From assembly GCF_048544455.1 (NCBI RefSeq), contig NC_133531.1, positions 67,370,099 through 67,434,098 on the forward strand: a stretch of DNA of 64,000 nucleotides, read 5' to 3'. Origin of the DNA: Silene latifolia (Eukaryota; Streptophyta; Magnoliopsida; Caryophyllales; Caryophyllaceae). The notes below the pieces were generated by a model. That model worked only from the letters and a program-made list of their open reading frames with translations, made no database searches and was not told the DNA's origin. How positions within the stretch are numbered: the stretch's first letter is position 1; every line of letters starts with the position of its first letter. The translations under genes were made by a program, and so were the position numbers. Positions 46,251 through 59,101 of this stretch are shown piece after piece.

Positions 46251-46659
46251 TGATAAAAGATACACACACTATCAATTTACTAAGTTACACTTTAGTGGAC
46301 AATGATTGGAATTGCACAATCTAAATGACTCAAAATAAATGAATTGTGTAACTTTAGTTCTAATTGTGTAATTTTACTCTAAATTTAGTCGTAAATAGTG
46401 TATTATTAGTTCAAAATTATTAAGTAAATAGTGTATTTTCGGTCCAAAAATGTATTTTTAGTCCAAAATTGTATAATTTTAGTCCAAATTTAGTTGTAAA
46501 TATTGTATTCAATTTAGTCGTAAACTCCATTAGTTCGTCCAAATAGTCCAAATTAGTTAGTCTATATTGTCCAAATTGTCCAAATTAGTTAGTCCAAATT
46601 GTCCAAATAGTCCAAATTAGTCTGTTTAACTTTAGTCCAAGAGTGTAACTTTAGTCATT

Positions 46660-47290
46660 AATAGAGATAAGTGTAATTTTAACAGGAAAAAGTGTAATTT
46701 TAACCGAAAAAAGTGTAATTTTAAAGTAGAAAGGTGTAATTTTAAAGGAAAAAAAATGTAATTCCAACAAGAAAAAGTGTAATTTTAACAAGAAAAAGTG
46801 TAATTGTAACAGAATTGAGTATAATTTTAACATAAAAAGTGTAATTGTAACAAAAAAAGTGTAATTGTAAGAAGAAAAAGTGTAATTGTGACAGAAAAAG
46901 TGTAATTGTAACAAGAAAAAGTGTAATTCCAACAAGAAAAAGTGTAATTTTAACAGGAAAAAGTGTAATTGTAACAGAATTGAGTGTAATTTTAAAATAA
47001 AAAGTGTAATTGTAACAAAAAAAAGTGTAATTGTAAGAAGAAAAAGTGTAATTGTGACAAGAAAAAGTGTAATTCGAACAAGAAAAAGTGTAATTTTAAT
47101 AGGAAAAAGTGTAATTGTAACAAGAAAAAGTGTAATTCCAACAAGAAAAAGTGTAATTGTAATAGAAAAAAGTGTAATTTTAACAGGAAAAAGTGTAATT
47201 TTAACGAAAAAAAGTGTAATTTTAACAGAAAAAAAGGTGTAATTTTAACGAAAAAAAGTGTAATTTTAACAAAAAAAAAGTGAAATTTTA
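46660..47290. repeat. About 21-bp tandem array, inverted right arm of element C
   Basis: About 30 units of AAAAAGTGTAATTTTAACAG or variants, the inverse of the left-arm unit. A block of about 170 bp (46755-46935) is repeated at 46935-47100. Confidence 0.88.
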
Positions 47291-48234
47291 ACTGATATTA
47301 ACAAGGCGAGATTTGTAAAAAAACCAAGATAAACACCAACAATATTAGATCTAAAATAAAAAATGATGTAAAACGAAAATAAAAAATAAAAAACGATGTA
47401 AAACACCAACAATATTTAAACACCAAGATAAACACCAACAATATTAGATCTAAAATAAAAAACGATGTAAAACACCAAAAATATTTACACTTTTTTTAAA
47501 TAGATAACATAATAAATTTAAACAAGACGGGATTTGAAACAAAAAAAAACAAGATGATATTTGAAATACGAAATATATAACAAGACGATATTTAAAACAA
47601 ATAAAATCTCAAAAAAAAAGACTCACTAAAAAAACCAAGCACAACTACTACCACCATCCCAAACCTAACACGCCAACAACAACAACCAACATCTATTTAA
47701 AAAAAAACAGATTTGATATGAAAAAAAAGGAGATCTATTTTCGGGTGTTGTTGTGGTAAACAAAAAAAAAATTAAAAAAAAAAATTCGAAATCTGGGAAA
47801 GAAGAAAAAAAATTCATAAACAAAATTTTGAAAAAAAAAACAAAAAAAAAAAAAAACGAAACAGGGAAGAGGAAGAAAAAGAAAACAAAGACACACAATG
47901 AAATAAACGAAATAAAAACACGAAATCAAAAACAAATCTGAGAAAACGAAATAAATGAAAACAAAACCTCATTGCATATTATACAAATCTCAGAAAACCG
48001 AAATAAATGAAAACAACAATGAAAAAAACGAAATCAAAAATGAAATCAAAAATACAAATCAAAAACAAATCTCAACAAAGAGATCTGAAAATATGGTGAA
48101 GAAAAAAAAAGAAAAAAAAAGGCGGAAAGAGGATGAGGAGGCGGTCGGTGTGGTGCGTGGTAGACGGGAGTGGTTGGGGTGGTTGTTGGCCGGGAGTGAG
48201 GAAGAGGACGGGAGTGTTGGTGTTTGGGGTGGTC

Positions 48235-48266
<32 letters not shown>

Positions 48267-48513
48267 GGGTGATGAGAGGACGAGAGAATGAGAGAGATGT
48301 GGTTTTTTGTTTTGGAATTAATTAATGAGAGAGTAGTGAATGAATGAATGATAAGAATGAGGAGGAGATTAAGAGTGATTAGGAAGGGAGATTAGCTAGA
48401 TGCATTTCTAGCCCTCCATTGAGATGTAATCTCCTCCCTTCATCTCCTTCATCCAAAGGCCCATATGAAGACTTAGGGACACATGATAGATGTAAGGGAC
48501 TTAGGAGAACTTG

Positions 48514-48648
<135 letters not shown>

Positions 48649-48874
48649 GGTAGGTAGGTGGGTATTTGGTGGGTATGACGTAAAACGCATCCCCGCCCCA
48701 CCACCCATGGCGGGTGGAATTTTCGTACCCGTACCCACCCCACCACCCGCGAAAGTTGTACCTATACCCGCCCTATTTGGGACGGGTGCGGGCCAGTACC
48801 CGCTTATACCCGCCCCGCTGACATCCCTAGTAAGGAATGATGAGCGAGGATCTCATGTTTTGCATATATACATA

Positions 48875-49092
48875 CTCCCTACTATTCACAATAAACTTCT
48901 CCTTTTATTTTAACACAAAAATTAAGGAAACACACTACCCACCATATAAATAAATTTGGACCACAAAAATAAACTACCCCAGCATACAATAAAATTTGGA
49001 CCACACAAATACTTACCAAAAAAAGAAAATAGGGAAGTTATTGTGAATAGATGAAAATGAAAATAGGGAAGTTTATATTGAATATGAGGGAG
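48875..49092. mobile_element. Stowaway-like MITE
   Basis: CTCCCTACTATTCACAATAA at the left is inverted as TTATATTGAATATGAGGGAG at the right with TA on both sides; 218 bp. It lies 37 bp from the hAT-like element. Confidence 0.85.
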
Positions 49093-49562
49093 TACTATTT
49101 TTATTTTCTTAATTTTTCGTATCATTATTATGTTATAGTACTGTATTTTTTGCGCCATTTCTACTTTCATTAAAATCCATTGTTAATTTCACATATTTTT
49201 ATATTTTTTTTCATTAAGCTGTACTGATTGGATCGAGACATTAAATAGGACAAAAATACGTAATGAGTTATTGTCCAATCCAAAGTACGAAGATTACTTG
49301 ATTGTTTCAAAAAATACATCAAAATCCTGAAACCAATGACCACATCATTATCCTCCCCTCCAACAATAATATTTGCCCATCTTACACCGCCGTTATCACC
49401 AAACAAGACTAGTTGCTTGATCATCACCACATTAACAGGAAGATTTTCTACTTAAGACACTCACATATATCCCCAATAACAAGGCCACACCGACTGAGGA
49501 CGTTCATCCACATTGGCTAAGGCGGGTCCACTTCCTTGGGCCACTACATAGTGGACCCAATC
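49093..49562. other. Region without recognised gene
   Basis: AT-rich DNA. The last 60 bp (CACATTGGCTAAGGCGGGTC...) adjoin the primer site of the TRIM remnant and are probably its internal region; the partner LTR was not found. Confidence 0.45.
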
Positions 49563-49575
49563 GGCTCTGATACCA
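49563..49575 (-). other. tRNA-Met-type primer site of a TRIM remnant
   Basis: The minus strand reads TGGTATCAGAGCC, 2 bases from the LTR end at 49578. Confidence 0.75.
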
Positions 49576-49577
49576 CA

Positions 49578-49772
49578 TGTTGCGACTACCGCCTCTACCA
49601 CACCATCATATTAGTATGATATTGTTGTTTTAGGTCAAGCCCACACGTATTTGTTTTTGGGTTCCTTTCCAAAAGGCCTCATATTAATCGAGTGATGAAA
49701 CACTTATAAACAAATTCATCTTTTTTTTTCCAATGTGGGACTTTGGTTGCTACCCCAGTCCCCAACCTAACA
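49578..49772 (-). mobile_element. Short LTR of a TRIM-like element
   Basis: In element orientation the 195-bp LTR runs TGTTAGGTTGGGGACTGGGG...GTAGTCGCAACA and includes GTCCCACATTGG, a phrase common in small plant TRIM LTRs. Only one LTR plus primer site was seen, so the element is truncated. Confidence 0.65.
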
Positions 49773-49948
49773 TTTGCGGTAACTAATTCTACTAATTTTC
49801 GATCCAACACCCGGTTAACGAGTTCATTTAGAGAGTTATTAAGCTTCTTCACAAAGTTAATAAGTAAGTTCCGTTATTTTATAAATGGATGTCTCGGTAT
49901 TAAAACTCATGATGAAAAACTTTACCGCCTAATAATCCTCAGCTAGTC

Positions 49949-50110
49949 TTGCTATAGACGGATATATCCGTCTATAGCTAAAGACGGGTCAAATAGCTTG
50001 AAAGTGGTCATATTTTTGGCCTCCACCACTCCACTTGTTGCTTGTCCTATTAGGAATGTGTTATTGTATTTGACCCGTCTTTAATTATAGACGGATATGT
50101 GTCGTCTATA
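49949..50110. mobile_element. Small inverted-repeat MITE, GTCTATA family (copy 2)
   Basis: TCTTGCTATAGACGGATATA at the left and, inverted, a CTCATTATAGACG end at the right enclose AAAGACGGGTCAAATAGCTT, shared with 18003-18186 in reverse orientation. Confidence 0.65.
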
Positions 50111-50987
50111 ATGAGATTTTGTGAATAATCCTACCCAACTCAAATTCCAATAAAAATCGAATGGTACGAAAAAAAAAAAAAAAAAAAACTTTGTAAATGA
50201 ATACGGCAAGTCCAACCGGGTCAATAACTGATAAATCAAAACTTTGTTATTGTATTTCCACAACTTTGGGCCCCTTCTCTCTCTATTTTACACACTACCT
50301 ATCTCTCACTTTAATGGTGATTGCGAAACCCTCACATTTATTGTCTTCTTCTTAAATCTTAACCCATTCTTCCTCTACTTATTTACTTTTCTGCTCATCA
50401 TTTTCATCCCTCTATTATATCCCAGACATAAAGAAAGGTGTGCCATTGTTTTTTAATTTCAATTTACTTTCTTCAATTTTGAATCTTATACTCACATCAT
50501 TCCTTAATCATTACAGTATGTATGTTTTTTAATTATGTTGTGTTTATGTATCATGTACTCCGTATATGTCATGGAATAACAAGATCTAGTAGCTCAGTTT
50601 TCAACTGGGTACATTTACTTAATTGGGTTAGATCAAGATTAGCAACTCATTTTACATTTACAGAATTCTGTTGTTTTGTTAATCGTAATTTTGCATGTTC
50701 AATTTACCACTACTGTAGTGGGTATTTCGTATTTATACGAATAAGGCTGCGTACATCTGAACCGTGTTCATCCTGCTTTCAGCGGGATCAACTCCAGGTT
50801 GTTCCTCCATGAGGACCAATTAATTCTGGTTTTCCTTCAAAGATTTTCCTTCTTTAGTAGTTAAACAATGACAGTCATATACAAATATCATAGTATAAAG
50901 CTTATACCTTTGCAATTTGCATGTTGCTATCACTGAAAGGTGAGCTTATACGTTTCGTGTTTTGTCACGTGATTTTATTTTGGCCTT

Positions 50988-51025
<38 letters not shown>

Positions 51026-51187
51026 GATGATGCTGCTGCTGTGTACTGTTTTTACTGGAACTAGGGTTGTGGAGGGTGTGATCTAGATTGATTCATAGAG
51101 CCTTATATCTTGTGTTTTTGTTCTTCAGTTGAGGTATACTGGGGCTTGTAATTCACGACAAAGCTTCGGTGGTAACAGCATCTGACC
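50111..51187 (+). promoter_or_regulatory. Upstream region and probable 5' UTR with intron of the transporter gene
   Basis: A CT-rich stretch at 50272-50310 (CCTTCTCTCTCTCTAT) looks like a transcribed plant leader. AAAGAAAGGTGTGCC at about 50431 could be a splice donor, and TTTTTGTTCTTCAG ending at 51128 is a good acceptor. This would leave a leader exon of 59 bases before the ATG. The inferred intron holds a (TTG)n repeat at 50988-51025. Transcription start and splicing are not proven by sequence alone. Confidence 0.4.
50988..51025 (+). repeat. (TTG)n microsatellite
   Basis: About 13 TTG triplets followed by GATGATGCTGCTGCTG, in the inferred 5' UTR intron. Confidence 0.95.
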
Positions 51188-54100
51188 ATGTCTGCCCCAG
51201 GGAAAAAAGATATGAAGTTGGTTCTAGATTTGGGGGCTTGGTCTTTTAATGTTGTCACTTCTGTGGGGATCATTCTTGTCAACAAGGCCTTAATGGCGAC
51301 ATATGGTTTTACATTTGGTGAGTTTTCATAATTTGTCATTCTACTTGTTTTTTTGGCTTTCTGAGTACATCACAAATAGGAGTTGTTGGTTTGGCTCTGT
51401 CATCTCTTGTCTAGGAATTATGTTAATCGTCGTTAGTATTTGGATTGCCCTTTCATGTCAACTCAAATCATTTTGATTATGGATCCGTGATGAGTGCCTT
51501 GGTGTGAAACTGCCAACGATGTATACGGTTATGGTGTTCAAGAAGATGCTGAGAATGAGCAATAACGGATGACCGCATCTGTGTTTTTCAGAGCGAAATA
51601 TTTCTGCTGGGTGCAGGGGGTGGGAATGTGGGCGGTGTTGTTTTTAGGATTGGGGGAGTGTTGAATAATTATATCGGCGACACTTCGTCGCCACTCAGCT
51701 GATATTCCTTGCATACTGGATAAAAATTATCTCTAGAGGCAGTGAGCGAGTGGTGGTGCGCGCAATGACCCCCAACTTATTCCCAGTCAGGCAATGATAA
51801 ATACACGGAGTAATTTTTTTGGTTCAAAATTTCCTCCTCCGTATTCCTTTAATTGCTTATGCCAGCCAAACAATGATAAACATCAATGGGATTAAATAAA
51901 AATCATTGAAGTGCTTTAATCTTGTGTTCAAATTTCTATCATCTTTTTTAGAGCTAAAATGTTCAGAATATCAGCTTTTATGTTTGATAGCTTAAATATC
52001 CGATCATGATGACTTACTAAGTTTTGTCTTATTGTCGTTTGTTACAGCTACAACATTAACTGGTCTTCATTTTGGAACAACCACGTTATTGACTTCATTA
52101 CTCCAATGGCTTGGATATATACAGCCAACAGAACTGCCATTTTCAGAGATTGTGAAGTTTGTTCTCTTTGCCAACTTCTCGATTGTAGGGATGAATGTTA
52201 GCTTGATGTGGAATTCTGTGGGATTTTATCAGGTTAATTGACTTAAATTGCAAGAAGCTTAAAGTTAAAGGGCTCAGGTTTGAATAAAAGGTAAATCTTA
52301 CCAATAATGTCTGCCATGCTTTTCAGATAGCAAAGCTGAGCATGATCCCAGTATCTTGTTTTCTTGAAGTGGTATTGGACAAGGTGCGATACTCTAGAGA
52401 CACCAAGCTTAGCATCGGTTTAGTTCTGATGGGTGTTGGAGTTTGCACTGTCACTGATGTTTCAGTCAATGCAAAAGGTTTCATTGCCGCTTTCGTGGCA
52501 GTTTGGAGCACTGCTCTGCAACAGTATGTAAGTCATGAAACTTGGGATTTATCTGGTCTTAAACTGCAAGTTCCATATAAATTTCTTCTGTATCTGCAAA
52601 TTGGATGATGTTGGATCACCCTAAAAGCTGTCTATTCTCTTGATTGGATTTTATTTAGTTGGTGTTTTAGTTGTCGTCCAATCTCTTAGGCGTTGTTTGG
52701 ATAGGACATTAGGAGGAACGGGGAGGGCAAATAGAGTAATGGTATTTTCCTTCCAAACCTTATTTTTCGAAAGGATATCAATTTCTCTTGTAGGAACTAG
52801 GAAGGAAACTAGAATCCTCTCTCCATTCCCTTCCCTTCGATCCAACTTTCTATCCACACAAGGAATTATTGTTTTATTCTAAACTGTACACTGCAATCAG
52901 TATTCCAAGAATATTAGTTCAATAATTTTAATGTTTACCTTGGTTTGAACTTTGAAGGAGTTGAAGGGATTTCTAATTTGTTGTTCGGTGGACCTCTTGT
53001 CCTCCCAACACATTTGTGCTATCAAGTAAACTATTATTTTTCTATCAAAGAAAAAAAAAGAACTAATATCATGCCTAGTTGCCCCCTCTTGGACTATTAT
53101 GCTAGATCCCTATATCTGTCTAGATCTCGGTTGTGGCAGAGCTTGCGAACTTTATTTTTTGAGAAGAAATAATTGTTTATGGAGACGAGGGACGACACAA
53201 GGGTTTTATGTCTCTCCATCTTTTCACAAGATCAACCATCAAAGTTCAGTTTATTTATTGATTAAATCTCGTTTTTTTTTTGTGCAGTATGTGCATCATC
53301 TACAACACAAATACAATATAAGCTCTTTCAATCTATTGGGCCGCACTGCTCCAGTGCAGGCTGCTTCCCTACTGGTTGTAGGGCCCTTTCTAGACTATTG
53401 GCTGACTGAGAAAAGGGTTGATGCCTATCCCTACTCTGAAATCGCTGTGGTAAGCATTCCTTGAGTTGTCATCCAATTGATGCATAGTTTTCCTTCTAAT
53501 TAATGAATGATTTCCATGGAGGTGGGGAAATTCAAAGCATTCATCTTTTGTATCATGTATACAATCAGAAGTGCAAAGTTTGTTAGTTTACCTGGTAAAG
53601 CTATTTAATGCTGGTATATTTGAACAGAGTTTGAACCTAATCAACATTGACCCAGCCGCACATGTGCGGAGCTTTTACTACACCCTGAATTGGATTTTAT
53701 TTATTTACAACTTCATTCTCTGGATGAACACTAGAAATGAAAATGGACTCTTTGCGTTTGAGCTTATATTCAAGAATCACTCAAGCATCAGATCTTCGGA
53801 ATTTACTTTTTACTCAGGGTGCTTTCTGAATACAAGTTGCTAAATTTTACCGATATGCTTACCTACTAAATCTAATGAGATGTTGAAGTTCAAAATTTTG
53901 GACATGATTTGAGTTATTGCGTGAAAAAACTCGATTCAATCCTGTCTTCCATTACCCAGCTGACTTAAATTTATTGGTCATACTCCGTATTATAAAACTT
54001 AGGCCGCCTATACATTGATTGGAAACTAGATTGTGATGCTATTCCATATGCTCAATAAGAATGGAATTAAGTGAAAATGTATTAACTTCGATAATGAAAT

Positions 54101-54636
54101 TTTTTAAAGCTAACAGCGGCAAATGTAGTGAATTAATCCATGTAACTCAGACTCGTGTAATATCCTACAATACAGCTGAGTATCTCAGTCTTTGGCCCTT
54201 TTTATAACTAATAATGCTTTATGTTTTTGGCTCATTGATATCTATGTAACTAACTAAAGTGTATCATATTCTGCAGTTCTTCATAATCTTGTCCTGCATA
54301 ATTGCAATTGGGACCAACCTCAGCCAGTTTATCTGCATTGGTAGATTCTCAGCCGTGTCCTTCCAAGTGATCGGTCACATGAAGACTATCCTCGTGCTAA
54401 TCCTCGGATTTACCTTCTTCGGGAAAGAGGGTCTCAATTGGCACGTTGTTGTCGGTATGATGATTGCTATTTTGGGAATGATATGGTACAGCAATGCTTC
54501 CACCAAGCCAGGAGGTAAGGAACGTTTTACCCCAACACTCTCAGAAATCGAGCAAGAAGATAGAGATAAATTGCTAGAATTGGGTCAGGTAGATGAGAAA
54601 ATGCCGATTCTGAACGAGAAGCATGATCTTAAATAG
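51188..54636 (+). CDS. UDP-rhamnose/UDP-galactose-type nucleotide-sugar transporter, five coding exons
   Basis: Exons 51188-51317, 52048-52232, 52327-52527, 53288-53449 and 54277-54636 join in frame to 345 residues; all four introns have GT...AG ends. The protein is a multi-span member of the NST-KT group of the drug/metabolite transporter superfamily, expected in the Golgi membrane and exchanging cytosolic UDP-rhamnose or UDP-galactose for UMP to feed pectin and glycan synthesis. Diagnostic stretches are [63 protein letters not shown] and [17 protein letters not shown], with the group's Lys-Thr pair at residues 262-263. The soluble C-terminus (KPGGKER, then acidic) faces the cytosol in relatives. 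By memory it is closest to Arabidopsis URGT4/5/6. The ATG gives the usual short N-terminus, and length and exon borders are normal for the family. It is the only intact host gene in the window. Confidence 0.95.
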
Positions 54637-56097
54637 ATGGCCTCTAAAATTATGGCTGCTGATTAAGATCAGAGGTTGCTAGTTTAATTGTTTGTCCTGA
54701 ATTATATAAGAGTAAAGATCAGAAATACACAGCATTAGTAGAGAACCAATTCTTTGTCTTGTGAATTGTAATTCCCATTGTGAAGTTAGCATACACATCA
54801 TCTATCAGATTTTTCCTCAAAAATTATTGTACTTATGAACTCGATTGACAAGTTATTATCGTCCTGATTAGCATTAAGGATCTTTGTTATACTTTCACAG
54901 ATTTCCCTTTTTCTTTTGAATTCGATACCAACTTCTCATAGTCTATATTGAAGCGGGTCTAGGTGAAACACAAGACTGGGAAAGTCAATAAGAGAAGTCA
55001 GACTGGTTTGTTATCAATCAATGTCCAATCGTGGACGGAGCTAATGACTGATAAACCAATGGTATTATATCTTCATTTGAGACTTGCACTCGTAATTGGT
55101 CACTACAGCTTGCTCTCAATTATTTTACTATAAACACAGCGGGAACCTTGATAGCTCAGTCGTAAATTGGACAGATGAGCAAACAAAAACTAACAAGGCA
55201 TCTGACCGGTTTGTTGGGTTACACGAGTCTACTGGTTCTCATGTTTACATGCCTATATGTAACCGGTCTGTGTGGAGCTTGACCAATTTCAAAATAGTCT
55301 CTACACACGGAATACATATCCTGAAGGAAGGTTGTACAGAAAGTTGTATCGTATTATGAGAGGTATTGTAGGCAGATCTTTAATTTGGTTAATGGACTTG
55401 GTTTTAGAAGGCATGTTAGGAAACAGTAAACAAACTGGTCCTCAACATTCAAAACGCGTTATTGAAAATGAGATTTCAACAATAATATACTGAATGACCA
55501 CTAATTAACCTACATTATTATTGTAAAACTGTTTAATTTTAGTAGCTAAAAACAATTAACTCGGCTAGTCCCTTTTGTAACGAAGAAAATGTAACTATAT
55601 TATGATAATAAGTCCTATTCACTAAGATGTTCCACAATTCCGAAAATGGCAAATTCACTAAGTTCTTCCACTTTCTTTATTAGTCTATTATTTGTGGTTT
55701 TTATGACTTGTGACCCCACATTCTCTCTTATTTTCATTTTCCTCCATTTTCCACCACAAATCTCCTTCCTCTTAAAAATTCCCCAAAAAATAATGTGAAA
55801 GATCATAGTGAATTGGAGGGTAACTATTTACCAATTTTTATTTAGCAAATTGACTCGTTTATCGGATCTACTCGGGTGTGGTGTCTGTCTGATGTCTGGT
55901 GAGTAGAAGTGAGTGAATGTTGACAAATAGTTGGGGGAAACAGCTAGCCCAGCCCAGCCCAGCCCAGCCCAGCCCAACCATAAGAGGCCTAATCTTTTAC
56001 TTATATTGGACCACGTCATCCAAAGGACAATATGAGCACGTGTGGCCACTAAGTCTTTGTAACTTGGCCCTCCAACCCAAATTAAGGAATTTTAATA
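54637..56097. other. 3' flank of the transporter gene and unassigned DNA
   Basis: The first 150-250 bp are probably 3' UTR (ATATAAGAGTAAAG, later TTGTACTTATGAAC), with no certain polyadenylation signal. The rest is AT-rich; short frames near 55096 and 55272 are not convincing. A CCCAG repeat lies at 55946. Confidence 0.45.
55946..55977 (+). repeat. (CCCAG)n pentanucleotide microsatellite
   Basis: Six perfect AGCCC units in a row. Confidence 0.93.
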
Positions 56098-56357
56098 CTC
56101 CCTCCCTCTCCCTCTATCATACTTTTATTGTCCTTTTTTTATAGAAGGATTTAAGAATAGGGTAAAGTTAATATTCTATTCCTTCAATTAAAAGTAAAAT
56201 GGACAATATCATTTTGATAGGATGAGGGTTGGTTAAAAAAAAAAACTAGGGGCAATAACTGTAGTATACTAATTTATTATACTAAATCTAGAAAAGAGAC
56301 AATGAAAATGTGATACATTTTGGAGCAAAGGGAACAATAAAAATGGGATGGAGTGAG
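56098..56357. mobile_element. Stowaway-like MITE, diverged
   Basis: CTCCCTCCCTCTCCC at the left and GGGATGGAGTGAG at the right, flanked by TA on both sides; interior words (CTTTTATTGTCC, ACAATAAAAATGGG) are inverted. 260 bp. Confidence 0.7.
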
Positions 56358-56879
56358 TAACATAATCAACGGCTCATTAACACCTATTCTTCATTTGGTT
56401 ACATAAGAGAATATGACAATTGGCTTAAATAGTCTAAAACTGTATACCAATACAAACACTTGTGTAAGACAGTTTATATAAAAATATTGTAAAAGTGGAT
56501 TTTTTTAATACCCATTTTTAACTGCTAATAGGATTGTGTTGAATCTATTTTACAACTATATTAGTTTAAACCCGTCTTTCACAAGATAACAAGACTAAGG
56601 GTAAGATTATCCAGTAAGACTCTCACAAGTCTTGAGAGTCTGCCATATCAACTTTCCACTTGCTTTTATTATTTCTTTATTGCTGAGATTCACCTCATAC
56701 TTTATACATTACCTGTTAGACTTATCTCGCTCAGACTCTACTTTTCCATTTCACTTATTTTTAAACAAACTTAAAAAAGAGAACTAAAAGAAATGACACA
56801 TAAGATGCACTGAGATAATTTCCTTTGAAAGTGGGATCAAGACTTACCCAAAGTCTTAGGGTAAGATTATCAGTAAGAT
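56358..56879. other. AT-rich flank of the LINE fragment
   Basis: No gene recognised. GGGTAAGATTATC-AGTAAGA occurs twice (56591 and 56861), the second copy touching the LINE 5' end. Confidence 0.45.
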
Positions 56880-57715
56880 TGACCTGTTGATGTTTAGCAG
56901 AGGGGACATGGGCTCCATTACAATTATCCTTAGAATTTTTGCCACCTTCTCTGCTGCTTCAGGACTTGCTATGAACAATGAGAAATCTGAGATTTATTTT
57001 AATGGTATGGCTCCTGCTGAGGTGGATTATATTCTACATTTGTCTGGTTTTAAAGTTGGAGTGTTCCCTTTTCGTTACCTAGGTATTCCTATCTCTTACA
57101 ACAGGATGGATGTTGGTGACTGCACCAGACTCGTGGAAAAAGGTGGTGGGAAGAATCATGGGGTGAGGGGGCCAAAAAACTAAGTTATGCAGGCATGCTT
57201 GTTCTCATTAGGGCTGTGTTGACTCAGTTGCACTCCTTCTGGACTAGAGTCTTTGTGATCCCTCTTACTGTTATTGATAGAATTGAGGGGATTTGTAGGA
57301 ACTGTCTCTGGTCAGGGTCTGATCAGTATTTGAAAACCCCTGCTGTGTCATGGGAGAAGATTTGCAATGAGAAGAGATATGGGGGGTTGAACATTGTTAA
57401 TGCTAGGCTATGGAATCAGGCTGTCATTGGTAAGTATACCTGGTGATTGGCAGCTAAATCAGATCATATGTGGATAAGATGGGTTGACCATGTCTATATG
57501 AAGGGCAAGGATTGGCATGAGTACACTCCTACTGCTAATTCTAGCTGGACCTGGCGTAAGATTTGCAAGGTAAGAGACATTCTGAAACCTGGTTTTTTGA
57601 ATGGACAGAGGATTGACAACAAGGGTGTTTACTCAGTATCTAGTGGATACAAGAGGTTATGTGGTCAGCAGTCTAAGGTTAGTTGGTACCCTTTGATCTG
57701 AAATAACACCCGTAT
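56880..57715 (+). pseudogene. L1-type LINE ORF2 fragment (reverse transcriptase end to zf-RVT linker)
   Basis: The frame begins inside the reverse transcriptase domain with DLLMFSRGDMGSI, just after the catalytic YADD-type position, and carries SGLAMNNEKSEIYF and FPFRYLGIPISYNRM, hallmarks of plant L1 elements. A frameshift lies near 57140-57190, then SYAGMLVLIRAVLTQLHSFW and CLWSGSDQYLKTPAVSWEKI follow. Two TGA codons replace tryptophan codons (57444-57446, after KYTW; and near 57699-57701, after WYPLI). The frame is cut at 57715 by the LTR of the next element. It is 5'-truncated and non-functional. Confidence 0.85.
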
Positions 57716-59086
57716 TGTAATACTACGGTTTTATGAGTCTCTGGGTACTCTATCGAGTGGGCCTTACTCTGTCGAGTAAGGGTGGTTTGCAGTTTAAAAT
57801 AGTTCCTGACCTGTTGGGTACTCGATCGAGAAACCTTGATACTCGATCGAGTAAGGGGGCACTCGATCGAGTACCTCAGCTACTCGATCGAGTAGCCGGT
57901 TTACGGGGTGATGATTTATCGGGTTTTGTTAATAATGCGATTGAATATATAAACAACTCCGTCACTTCCTTAATACATTTTATCAAACCTAATTACGTTC
58001 AAAGAGAAAACAAACTACGTTCTTCGCATCAATCACATTATTAACAAATCCCGGAGCTTGAGAGGTCGGATTTCATTGTTCTTTACATCTTTGTGATCCT
58101 TGCGTCGAGGGTAAGATCTACGTATCGAATTTGTTATATTTAATTAAGTTTCGTTAAACCCTAATTTTGGGAATTGGGGATTTGTGTTAGTTTTGTGATT
58201 GTTAGTAATTATGTGATTATATGTTAGGAGGAGGATTCGTAGAAGAGGAATTTTTGATACAGCTGTTGAGACCGTCTGATTGTGATGCTGTTCTAGGTAG
58301 GGTTTCCCTACTCAGTATTAGTCCCATGATGCATTGTTGGTGTTTGTGATTGTTGAATGTTATCGTATTCGTATTGTGACGGTTGTTGGTTGTGATTGCT
58401 GTTTAATGGTTGTGATTGTTTGTCTCTGGTTCTCGAGATGCGTTCTCGGCTGAGTGGAGTCACTTGCGGGAGTGGCTTCACGCCCTAGTTTCACCCTCCG
58501 TGGAACCCGCCACGGGAGGGGATGTGCACATTAATGGGACAGGGTTATCTCTCAGTATGATGAGTGGGGCTTAGGTGGGAACGGCTGCGGTCCTCCACTG
58601 GCAGGGCTGGTCCAGTGGACAGTCGGTGACGGAGATTGATTGGAGTGGGTGTGATTGTGTGTGTGACCGTTTGAGCTGTGTTATTTGTTGTGTTGTTGGT
58701 TTATATAAATTGTGTGATTAGTACTAACCCTGTTTAAATGTTTTAAAAACTGTGGTGATCCATTCGGGAGTGGTGAGCAGTTATTGAGCAGGTATGATAT
58801 GACGCGTATGGGATAGCTGGGATGAGTCATCACGTGGCAGTTAGAAGTCTTCCGCTGTGTCAGACGATGTTTTATAGCTTTGATAGTTTTAGCAGTAGAC
58901 CGTCTGAGAATCTTGTATTTCTTTTTATTAGTTTTGGAGTTGTTATGTAATCACTTTAAACATTATTTACTTTTAAGTATGTTTCGTTATTGTCTTATGA
59001 TTATCATTGCCTCGGGAAACCGATATGGTAGTACTTCCATGCCTTAAGTGGTCCTGGTAAGGCACTTGGAGTATGGAGGTGTTACA
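57716..59086 (+). repeat. 5' LTR of the LARD-type element
   Basis: The LTR runs TGTAATACTACGG...GGAGGTGTTACA with TGTAA/TTACA inverted termini. TATATAAA at 57946-57953 is a good TATA box, and the ACTCGATCGAGT array lies 51-200 bp upstream of it. Confidence 0.9.
57746..57895. repeat. ACTCGATCGAGT palindrome array in the LARD LTR
   Basis: Six copies: two variants (ACTCTATCGAGT, ACTCTGTCGAGT) and four perfect or near-perfect TACTCGATCGAGTA units. Confidence 0.92.
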
Positions 59087-59089
59087 AAA

Positions 59090-59101
59090 TGGTATCAGAG
59101 C
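59090..59101 (+). other. Primer binding site, tRNA-Met
   Basis: TGGTATCAGAGC, 3 bases inside the LTR. Confidence 0.9.

Noticed and set aside
47665-47941. Phe-rich and Lys-rich opposed frames
   Set aside because: A-rich low-complexity arm of fold-back element C.
52640-52882. 80-codon frame between transporter exons
   Set aside because: Lies in intron 3; not joined by splice sites and not homologous to the family.
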